The notes under the pieces were generated by a model that was given only the letters and a program-made list of their open reading frames with translations, searched no databases and was not told where the DNA came from. The translations under genes were made by a program, and so were the position numbers. This document shows, piece by piece, positions 57,746-64,000 of a stretch of 64,000 bases of DNA (position 1 is the stretch's first letter; the number at the start of each line of letters is the position of its first letter). Source of the stretch: Allobosea sp. 117 (lineage in GTDB: Bacteria; Pseudomonadota; Alphaproteobacteria; Rhizobiales; Xanthobacteraceae); NCBI RefSeq assembly GCF_000702305.1, contig NZ_JNLC01000010.1, positions 310,001 through 374,000 on the forward strand. Direction: 5' to 3'.

Positions 57746-57886
57746 GCGGTAGGTGGCAAGCTCCACGCTGCCCGCAAAGGCCCGTGGAAGGGCGCCTTGC
57801 GGGAGACCGCCTTGCGGAATGACCGGGCCCCACGAGTAAAAGCGTGAGCCCGCCTGTGGTATGACTATCGGCCACAGGAGTGGCCC

Positions 57887-59560
57887 ATGCGTGCCGGTCT
57901 TCCGTTTCTGAAGGGGTTTGCCGGGTTCAGGGCGGCGTGGATACGAAGCGACATTCCGGCGGGTCTGGCCATCGCCACCGTCGCGGTGCCGAGCGCGATC
58001 GCCTATCCCGCGATCGCCGGCCTTCCCGCGGAAGTCGGCATCTATTCGAGCCTGTTCCCGCTGATCGGTTATGCCCTTTTCGGGCCGTCGCGGCAGCTCA
58101 TCGTCGGACCGGATGCGGCAACGATGACGGTGCTCGCCGCGGTGCTCACCACGATGTCCGCCACGGGCGGGCCGGAGCGGGTGGTCGGCGCCTCGCTGCT
58201 CGCACTCGCCGTCGGCATCATGTGCCTGCTCGCCGGCAGGCTCCGCTTCGGAGTGGTCGCCGCCTTCCTGTCGAAGCCGATCCTGCTCGGCTTCATCAGC
58301 GGCGTCTCCATCTCGATCCTGGTCGGCCAGATCGGCCGCTTCACCGGGCTGAAGATCGAGGCCGAAGGCCTCCTCACGCCGATTATCGAGCTGGTCGCCA
58401 AGGCCGGGGCCATCCACTGGCCCTCCGTCGCCCTCGGCGGTGCGCTGCTCGCCCTGCTGCTGCTGCTCGGACGCTGGAAATCGCCCATCCCGGGACCGCT
58501 GGTGGTCGTCACCGTCGCGGTGCTCGCCTCATGGGCCTTCGGCTTCGAGGCGATGGGCATCAAGGTGGTGGGACCGATACCCGAGGGGTTTCCGGTGCCC
58601 TCTTTTCCCTTCGACGCCAATCTGTCGATCCGGGAGACGCTGCTCGGAGCCGCCGCCGTGTGGCTGGTCAGCTTCGGCTCGGGCATCGTGGCCGCGCGCA
58701 GCTTCGGCGCCCGCGGCAAGTTCGACGTGGATCCCGATGCCGAGCTCGCCGGGCTTGGCGCGGCGAACATCGCTTCGAGCCTGTTCAGCGGCTTTCCGGT
58801 GACGGTCTCGGATTCCCGCACCGCCGTGAACCTTTCCGTGGGCGGGCGCTCGCAGCTCGCCGGCATCGTCGCCGCGCTCAGCCTGGCGGCCATGCTGCTC
58901 TACCTCAACGACGCGCTGCGCATCCTGCCGGTCCCGGCGCTCGGCGCGATCCTCGTCGCCGCCGCGCTGAGCCTCATCGACCTGCGCGGCTTCGCCGAGC
59001 TCTGGCGCATCAGCCGGATGGAGTTCGCCTTCGCGCTGATCGCCATGTGGGGCGCGCTCAGCCTCGGCGTGCTGAACGGTGTGATCGTGGCGGTCGCCGC
59101 CACCCTCGCTTATGTGCTGCTGAAGGAGATGCGCCCGCGTGACGCGCTGCTCGGGCGCATCCCGGGACGGCGCGGCTTCTACAAGCTGCACCGGGCGCCG
59201 GCGGCACGGCCGCTGCCGGGCGTCGCGGTGTGCATGATCCAGGGCAGCCTGCTGTTCTTCAACGTCGACTATGTGCGCGAGCGGCTGAGGACGATCGCGA
59301 CCGAGCTTCCCGCCGGCACCAGATGGTTCATCCTCGATGCCAGCGCCATCGCACAGGTGGATTCCACGGCCGCCACCATGCTGGACGAAGCGCGCGAGGA
59401 CCTCGCCGAGCGCGGCATCAGGCTCGGCATAGCGGAACTTCACAAGGAGCCGACGGAAATCCTCCAACGCTCCGGCGTGCTCGGGAAGATTGGCGGGTCG
59501 ATGATATTCGAGGATCTGGAAGATATCGTTCCCGCCCTTGAGCGGAGCGGCGGCCCGTAG
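57887..59560 (+). CDS. SulP-family anion transporter with STAS domain
   Basis: 557 residues. The SulP core has PSAIAYPAIAGLPAEVGIYS, VGPDAATMTVLAAVLTTM and about twelve to fourteen helices up to residue 410, followed by a C-terminal STAS domain with FILDASAIAQVDSTAATMLD (DSTA being the site where a phosphorylated or anti-sigma-like Ser/Thr is expected). SulP proteins carry sulfate, bicarbonate or dicarboxylates. With the Sox cluster 3 kb away sulfate export or uptake is possible, but bicarbonate or C4-dicarboxylate transport cannot be excluded. Confidence 0.92.
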   Translation: MRAGLPFLKGFAGFRAAWIRSDIPAGLAIATVAVPSAIAYPAIAGLPAEVGIYSSLFPLIGYALFGPSRQLIVGPDAATMTVLAAVLTTMSATGGPERVVGASLLALAVGIMCLLAGRLRFGVVAAFLSKPILLGFISGVSISILVGQIGRFTGLKIEAEGLLTPIIELVAKAGAIHWPSVALGGALLALLLLLGRWKSPIPGPLVVVTVAVLASWAFGFEAMGIKVVGPIPEGFPVPSFPFDANLSIRETLLGAAAVWLVSFGSGIVAARSFGARGKFDVDPDAELAGLGAANIASSLFSGFPVTVSDSRTAVNLSVGGRSQLAGIVAALSLAAMLLYLNDALRILPVPALGAILVAAALSLIDLRGFAELWRISRMEFAFALIAMWGALSLGVLNGVIVAVAATLAYVLLKEMRPRDALLGRIPGRRGFYKLHRAPAARPLPGVAVCMIQGSLLFFNVDYVRERLRTIATELPAGTRWFILDASAIAQVDSTAATMLDEAREDLAERGIRLGIAELHKEPTEILQRSGVLGKIGGSMIFEDLEDIVPALERSGGP

Positions 59561-59679
59561 CCGGGGAGACCCTTCCGAGCCGCGGCAGCCATTAGAAAAG
59601 GCGCGGGTCCCCTATTAGATTTTGTCATTTCCGTCGCCAGGGAACTCCCCGTCTAATCGCGCGTCGGGAGGAACGGAAA

Positions 59680-60102
59680 ATGACGCATATCAGTGTCAAC
59701 TCGGCCGGGCGGCCTCCGGCCGCGCGAACGCAGGGTGCGCATCGCGCGCTCAGGGGCGAGTACCTGTTTCGGCTCACCGACATCAATCACATACTCGGCG
59801 GCCCCGACTATTCGTCGGCCAACGGCTCCTGCGTCGAAGGCGACCGGATGATGGTGGCGCTGATGACCATGCCCAGCGGCACCGGCGCCGAGCCGCATTC
59901 GCATCCCAACGAGCAGTGGATCTATGTGCTGCAGGGGCTGATGCGCATGACCATCGACGGCGTGCAGGTCGACGCCGGGCCCGGCATGGCGGTCTACATC
60001 CCCTCGAACGCGCTGCATGAGGCGCAGGCCGCCGGCGAGACGGACGCGGTCTTCTTCACCGTCAAGGACACGACCCACTCGCTGCACGGCATCAAGGCCT
60101 GA
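59680..60102 (+). CDS. cupin-domain protein 1
   Basis: 140 residues, one cupin barrel. Cupin motif 1 is GAEPHSHPNEQWIYVLQGLM (two His and a Glu-like position in G-H-S-H-P-N-E-Q) and motif 2 PGMAVYIPSNALHEAQAA with the last His. The metal-binding set is therefore HSH, E and H. It might be a small dioxygenase, isomerase or sugar-acid binder. It precedes a CocE/NonD hydrolase by 43 bases, so the two are likely co-transcribed. Confidence 0.88.
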   Translation: MTHISVNSAGRPPAARTQGAHRALRGEYLFRLTDINHILGGPDYSSANGSCVEGDRMMVALMTMPSGTGAEPHSHPNEQWIYVLQGLMRMTIDGVQVDAGPGMAVYIPSNALHEAQAAGETDAVFFTVKDTTHSLHGIKA

Positions 60103-60144
60103 CGGCCCGATCGCGCACACCTGTGCGAAGCGGAATCGGAGCTC

Positions 60145-61890
60145 ATGAAGCATCTGACGGAAGACCCGCAGCATCGCGTCGAGGATCGCGACGGGATGCG
60201 GGTGGAATGGAACGCCCCGATCCGCGCGCGCGACGGGCTGATCCTCCGTGCCGACATATTCCGCCCGCTGGCGGATGGCGCGTTTCCCGTGCTGCTGTCC
60301 TACGGACCCTACGGCAAGGGTCTCGCCTTTCAGGAGGGCTACCCGTCCGCCTGGAACGCGATGGCGGCCAAGCATCCCGACGTGGTGGCGGGCTCCTCGA
60401 ACCTCTACCAGAACTGGGAGGTCGCCGACCCGGAGAAATGGGTGCCGGACGGCTATGTCCTCGTGCGGGTCGACAGCCGCGGCTGCGGGCGCTCGCCGGG
60501 CTACGTCTCGCATTTCTCGCCGGAGGAGACCGACGACCTCTACGACTGCATCGAATGGGCGGCGAGCCAGCCCTGGAGCAGCGGCAAGGTCGGGCTGTCG
60601 GGTGTCAGCTATTACGGCATCAACCAGTGGCACGTCGCCTCGCTGCGGCCGCCCTCGCTGGCGGCGATGTGTGTCTGGGAAGGCGCCGCCGACAGCTACC
60701 GCGACATGACCCACCATGGCGGCATACTCTCCACCTTCTGGGCCAACTGGTACGACATCCAGGTGAAGTCGGTGCAGCACGGGCTCGGCGAACGCGGCCC
60801 GCGCTCGCGCGTCACCGGCGAGACCGTCTGCGGCCCCGAGACGCTCGATGAGGCCGAACTGGCGCGCAACCGCTGCGACTATGGCGGCGATATCCGCTCC
60901 CATCCGCTCGACGACGACTATCACCGCGTCCGCACCGGCCGGTTCGACGAGATCACCGTGCCGTTGCTCTCGGCCGGCAATTGGGGCGGGCAGGGGCTGC
61001 ATCTGCGCGGCAATGTCGAGGGCTATATCCGCTCGGAATCGACGCAGAAATGGCTGGAGCTGCACGGGCTCGAACACTGGACAGAATACTACACCGACTA
61101 TGGCGTGCGCCTGCAGAAGCAGTTCTTCGGGCATTTCCTGAAAGGCGAGGACACCGGCTGGACGGCGCGCAAGCCGGTGATCCTCAAGGTGCGCCATGTC
61201 GACGGCTTCGAGGAGCGCGAGGAAGCCGCCTGGCCGCTGCCCTCGACCGAGTGGACGCGGCTGTATCTCGACTTCGCAGGAAGGTACCTGTCAGCCGATC
61301 CGGTGCCGAACGCCGAGCCGCTGTCGTTTGACGCGCTCGGCGAGGGCGTAACCTTCCTCTCCGCGCCCTTTGAGCGTGACACCGAGTTCACCGGCCCCAG
61401 CGCCGCCGGGCTACGGGTCTCGTCCTCGACCAGCGACGCCGACCTGTTCCTCGTCCTCCGGCTCTACGACCCGTCGGGCGAGGAGAAGGTGTTCATGGGC
61501 GCCATCGATCCGCATGCACCATTGACCATGGGCTGGCTGCGCGCCTCGCACCGCAGGCTCGATCCGGCGCTCAGCACGCCGTGGCGGCCCTATCATACCC
61601 ATGACGAGGAATGGAAGCTCACGTCGGGCGAGGCGGTCGATCTCGACGTCGAACTCTGGCCGACCTCGATCGTCGTTCCCGCCGGCTGGCGCATCGGCCT
61701 GACGGTGAAGGGCTGCGACTATGTCACGTCGCGTCCGACCGGCGCCCGGCTCGGCCATTTCCGCAACGAGATGACCGGCTGCGGGCCGTTCCTGCACGAC
61801 GATCCGGATAACCGCCCGGCCGATGTGTTCGGCGGCACCACGACGCTGCACGGCGCCGCCTCGATATTGCTGCCGCGCATTCCGCGGTGA
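60145..61890 (+). CDS. CocE/NonD-family hydrolase
   Basis: 581 residues. Alpha/beta hydrolase with the family's X-Pro dipeptidyl-peptidase-like layout: the opening MRVEWNAPIRARDGLILRAD, then GYVLVRVDSRGCGRSPGY, the nucleophile elbow VGLSGVSYYGINQWHVASL (Ser in GxSYxG), and the C-terminal jelly-roll (DADLFLVLRLYDPSGEEKVF, PTSIVVPAGWRIGLTVKGCD). The acid and His of the triad would be Asp and His in the region LELHGLEHWTEYYT. No signal peptide. Family members cleave esters or amides such as cocaine, nonactin or cephalosporin side chains. Confidence 0.92.
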   Translation: MKHLTEDPQHRVEDRDGMRVEWNAPIRARDGLILRADIFRPLADGAFPVLLSYGPYGKGLAFQEGYPSAWNAMAAKHPDVVAGSSNLYQNWEVADPEKWVPDGYVLVRVDSRGCGRSPGYVSHFSPEETDDLYDCIEWAASQPWSSGKVGLSGVSYYGINQWHVASLRPPSLAAMCVWEGAADSYRDMTHHGGILSTFWANWYDIQVKSVQHGLGERGPRSRVTGETVCGPETLDEAELARNRCDYGGDIRSHPLDDDYHRVRTGRFDEITVPLLSAGNWGGQGLHLRGNVEGYIRSESTQKWLELHGLEHWTEYYTDYGVRLQKQFFGHFLKGEDTGWTARKPVILKVRHVDGFEEREEAAWPLPSTEWTRLYLDFAGRYLSADPVPNAEPLSFDALGEGVTFLSAPFERDTEFTGPSAAGLRVSSSTSDADLFLVLRLYDPSGEEKVFMGAIDPHAPLTMGWLRASHRRLDPALSTPWRPYHTHDEEWKLTSGEAVDLDVELWPTSIVVPAGWRIGLTVKGCDYVTSRPTGARLGHFRNEMTGCGPFLHDDPDNRPADVFGGTTTLHGAASILLPRIPR

Positions 61891-61897
61891 GGCTGCG

Positions 61898-61926
61898 GCG
61901 CGCCGCTCTGGAGGCGAGCGGCGCGC
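61898..61926. other. hairpin between convergent genes
   Basis: GCGCGCCGCTC and GAGCGGCGCGC, a perfect 11-base stem with a 7-base loop, between the ends of the CocE gene and cupin 2. It could terminate both, although no T run is present. Confidence 0.6.
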
Positions 61927-61933
61927 GATGCCG

Positions 61934-62338
61934 TCAGGAGGCCTTCAGCCCCTCGAAATAGGCGGCGTCTGCCGGCCGCTGCTTCCAGTGCGGGTTGCCG
62001 CGCCAGTCTATATGGCGGGAGACCATGTCCTCGCCGTAGCGGATACGGAAAAGCAGCGTGCGCTGCGGCCCGTTCTCATATTCGTGCAGCTCGCCGGGCG
62101 GATGCACCACGAAGGCGCCGGGCACGATATCCACGGTGCGCTCCGGGGTCTTCATCACGCCGCCGCCGGAGAAGCAGAAATAGATCTCGGTCGCCTGCGG
62201 GTGGCAATGATAGGGGCTGATCTGTCCGGCTTCCCAGCAGGCGACGGTGTAATCGCCGCCGCCGATATGGCCGAGGATCTTCTCGACATGCTCGGTCGTG
62301 CTGAAGCGCTGTTCCTCGACCAGGTTGAAGACGTCCAT
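61934..62338 (-). CDS. cupin-domain protein 2
   Basis: About 134 residues from ATG 62338, with GGAG 8 bases upstream. Cupin motif 1 is ISPYHCHPQATEIYFCFSGG (His-Cys-His-Pro, Glu) and motif 2 PGAFVVHPPGELHEYENGPQ. It ends KQRPADAAYFEGLKAS. It is distinct from cupin 1 at 59680. It follows the alpha/beta hydrolase gene on the same strand (30 bases), suggesting a joint pathway step such as ring or sugar-acid breakdown. Confidence 0.87.
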   Translation of the reverse strand: MDVFNLVEEQRFSTTEHVEKILGHIGGGDYTVACWEAGQISPYHCHPQATEIYFCFSGGGVMKTPERTVDIVPGAFVVHPPGELHEYENGPQRTLLFRIRYGEDMVSRHIDWRGNPHWKQRPADAAYFEGLKAS

Positions 62339-62368
62339 CGTCAGTTCTCCGTTGGGCATTGATATGGG

Positions 62369-63532
62369 TCAGGCGAAGAGCTTGTCCTCGAACCAGCTCC
62401 ACATGGTCGCGGCGCCAAAGGCGAGATAGTCGCGCTGGCAGTGCTGGGCGCCGCCCTCCTCGCCGGTGAAGACGCGCAGGGTCTTGTCGGAGGAGCCGCA
62501 GGCCTCGTAGAGCGCCACCGCGTCGGCCAGCGGCACCTGCTCGTCGTCTTCGCCATGGGTGACGAGGAACGGGCAGCGCATCTGCTGCACCACGCCGTCG
62601 AGTCGGTAGGGCTCGAGGCTGCGCAACGCCTCGTCGAGGCTGTCGACGCCGAGGATCCACATGATGTGATGCCCCGGCACCGACATCGAGGCGTTGAAAT
62701 GCGCCTCGATGCGGCGCTTCCACACGGCGTGATAGTCCCAGATCGCACCCCAGGCGACGCAGGCGGCGAAGCGCGGCTCCATCGAGGCGCAGCGCGGCGC
62801 GTAATAGCCGCCGAGGCTGATGGCGACCACGCCGATGCGCTTCGGGTCGACGTCGGCGCGGGTCTCCAGATAGTCGATGCAGGCGCTGCCGGCGGCCTCG
62901 TAATCGTGGCGCAGATGATAGCCGCGGAAACGGATCGCCTCGCCGGTGCCGGGGCCGTCCATCACCAGCACGGAAATGCCGCGCTTGATCAGGTCCGGCA
63001 CGCCGCAGACGAACTGGATCTCCTTGGTGACGTCGAGCCCGTCGAAGAACACCACGCAGGGCGTGCGCGGTCCGCGCGCGTTCTGGGCGGGCACGAAATA
63101 GCCGGGCAGGCTGCCGCCCTCGAACGGCACCTCGACGATCTCGATGCCGAGATCCCCGAGCTCGGCGAAGCGGTGGAAGCAGTCGACCCCGGCGCGGTAG
63201 GCGTCGAGCGCGGCCTCGTCCTTCGGCGCGCGGAAGCGCTCGCCCATCTGGTAGTACTGGCAGGCCCGGAGATAAAAGGCGGCGGCCGAGACCTTGTGGC
63301 CGGTCGTCTCGAAGCTCTGCCCGCGCGCCCGCACCTCGTCGCCGAGATCGCGAAACGCCTCGAACCACGCCTCGTCGTCGCTGGCCGCCTTACCCTGCAG
63401 CCGGCGGCCGGCCTTGTGCAATTCACTGATGTCGGTGCCGCCATAGGGCGTTCGGCCCAGCATGTTGATGAAGGCGGCCGACCAGCGGTAGTTGCCGGGG
63501 AAATACATGAAATATCGAGGTGCATCGGACAT
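62369..63532 (-). CDS. alpha/beta hydrolase (2,6-dihydroxypseudooxynicotine hydrolase-like, C-C bond cleaving type)
   Basis: 387 residues: an N-terminal helical cap of about 130 residues (VSAAAFYLRACQYYQMGERF, DAYRAGVDCFHRFAEL) and a C-terminal hydrolase core. The nucleophile is Ser in RIGVVAISLGGYYAPR, the acid is Asp in FLVTHGEDDEQVPLADAVAL and the His is in GEEGGAQHCQRDYLAFG. This architecture is that of the nicotine-pathway C-C hydrolase and FrsA-like enzymes. It probably cleaves a side chain or ring-fission product. It precedes cupin 2 and follows the dehydrogenase at the window end. Confidence 0.88.
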   Translation of the reverse strand: MSDAPRYFMYFPGNYRWSAAFINMLGRTPYGGTDISELHKAGRRLQGKAASDDEAWFEAFRDLGDEVRARGQSFETTGHKVSAAAFYLRACQYYQMGERFRAPKDEAALDAYRAGVDCFHRFAELGDLGIEIVEVPFEGGSLPGYFVPAQNARGPRTPCVVFFDGLDVTKEIQFVCGVPDLIKRGISVLVMDGPGTGEAIRFRGYHLRHDYEAAGSACIDYLETRADVDPKRIGVVAISLGGYYAPRCASMEPRFAACVAWGAIWDYHAVWKRRIEAHFNASMSVPGHHIMWILGVDSLDEALRSLEPYRLDGVVQQMRCPFLVTHGEDDEQVPLADAVALYEACGSSDKTLRVFTGEEGGAQHCQRDYLAFGAATMWSWFEDKLFA

Positions 63533-63540
63533 CGCGGTTC

Positions 63541-64000
63541 CTAGTTCTCGTCGCGGTCGAAAGGGCCGAGGGCGGGGACGCCGAGGCGGGCGCCGAGCGC
63601 GTTCAGTCGCTCCAGCAGACCCGGTTCGATCGGCACCCCGTGCGCCAGATGATCGGCGCGCAGCGCCGCGCGCCGCTCGCCCGGCCAGCGGACCCGTGCG
63701 CCGCGCGCAAGCGGCTTCGCGGCGGCGACGTCGGCGAGATGTCGGGCGACGGCGGCCTCGAAGAGGTCACGCGGCATGAAGCGGGCCGGATCGACGGCGA
63801 TGACCGTCTGTCCGGCATTGGCGGGCGCGGTGGCCGCTTCATCGAAGCGGCGCACCTCCCGCCCGAAGGCGGCGCCGTTCATGACGCCTGCGAGCAGCCC
63901 GATCGCCATGGCGAGGCCGCTGCCCTTGTGGTCCCCGATCGGCGCCAGCAGCCCCTCGGCGATACGGGCGGGATCGGTCAGCGGCGCGCCGTCGCGCCGG
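63541..64000 (-). CDS. malate/L-lactate dehydrogenase-family (Ldh2) oxidoreductase, C-terminal part
   Basis: About 152 residues visible; the gene continues past the right edge. The frame reads GAPLTDPARIAEGLLAPIGD, HKGSGLAMAIGLLAGVMNGA and AFGREVRRFDEAATAPAN, the family's GxxKGxGLA loop, then IAVDPARFMPRDLFEAAVAR, and ends with LERLNALGARLGVPAL. Relatives reduce or oxidise malate, lactate, ureidoglycolate or dihydropicolinate-type 2-hydroxy acids with NAD(P). Its stop is 8 bases before the hydrolase start, so the two and cupin 2 form an operon. Confidence 0.9.
   Translation of the reverse strand, partial: RRDGAPLTDPARIAEGLLAPIGDHKGSGLAMAIGLLAGVMNGAAFGREVRRFDEAATAPANAGQTVIAVDPARFMPRDLFEAAVARHLADVAAAKPLARGARVRWPGERRAALRADHLAHGVPIEPGLLERLNALGARLGVPALGPFDRDEN

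Noticed and set aside
56231-58417. A 728-codon minus-strand frame opposite the CoA transferase
   Set aside because: Low-complexity composition (Arg, Asp, Gly, Glu) and full overlap with a clear CaiB-family gene; antisense shadow.
1-64000. CRISPR array, rRNA genes, complete insertion sequences, replication origin
   Set aside because: No regularly spaced repeats, no rRNA core sequences, no intact transposase and no origin-type repeat cluster were seen.

Overview
The window reads as a chromosomal segment of a high-GC alphaproteobacterium, most likely in the Hyphomicrobiales. The evidence is the fructose transporter set frcBCA with a ROK regulator, a complete Sox thiosulfate-oxidation cluster, a DUF1127 small protein, and many transporters of the TTT, TRAP and ABC classes for organic acids, sugars and amino acids. 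A lithotroph/heterotroph such as a Xanthobacteraceae relative would fit, but the sequence alone does not fix the genus.

Layout: (1) 1-1763, an RND multidrug pump (partial) and its lipoprotein adaptor. (2) 2256-7900, tRNA-Ser(GGA) followed by a broken P4-type integrase and a lower-GC island (LysR, a lone Bug-type binding protein, a double rhodanese, a long AT-rich gap), ending in a recombinase remnant and a frameshifted thioesterase. (3) 7943-13596, an isocitrate/isopropylmalate-dehydrogenase-family enzyme, its GntR regulator and a complete tripartite tricarboxylate (TctCBA) transporter; two matching operators tie them together. (4) 13731-18866, a TRAP transporter in an operon with uraD, with a divergent LysR regulator and two matching inverted repeats. 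(5) 18908-25536, DUF1127, frcBCA, the ROK regulator, a FucU mutarotase and a fructokinase. (6) 25694-27299, a VOC protein and MarR divergon and a DUF1579-like protein. (7) 27370-33256, an RpiR regulator, three tandem DUF1989 genes and a polar amino-acid-type ABC transporter. (8) 33509-43015, a polyol uptake and catabolism operon (HAD phosphatase, SorC regulator, ABC transporter, SDR dehydrogenase, FGGY kinase, second fructokinase). (9) 43086-55204, the Sox cluster: thiosulfate importer, SoxR-like ArsR, SoxS, SoxV, SoxW, SoxXA, SoxYZBCD, a Tat-exported DsrE-like protein, SoxF and a CBS protein, closed by a strong terminator. (10) 55382-56148, a YjhX/TopAI-like toxin overlapping a GNAT gene, probably a toxin-antitoxin pair. 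(11) 56531-64000, a CoA transferase, a SulP transporter and a small catabolic cluster of two cupins, two alpha/beta hydrolases and a malate/lactate-type dehydrogenase that runs off the end.

How it works together: most of the window consists of self-contained regulator plus transporter plus enzyme modules. For seven of them an inverted repeat (or a pair) can be seen in front of the target genes, so local regulation can be partly read from the sequence. In the TTT, TRAP, fructose and polyol transporter operons a GC-rich hairpin follows the binding-protein gene, as expected where the binding protein must be made in excess over the membrane subunits. The strongest candidates for new biology are the three-gene DUF1989 operon (7), the TRAP-uraD operon (4), the DsrE-containing sox operon (9) and the YjhX-GNAT pair (10).
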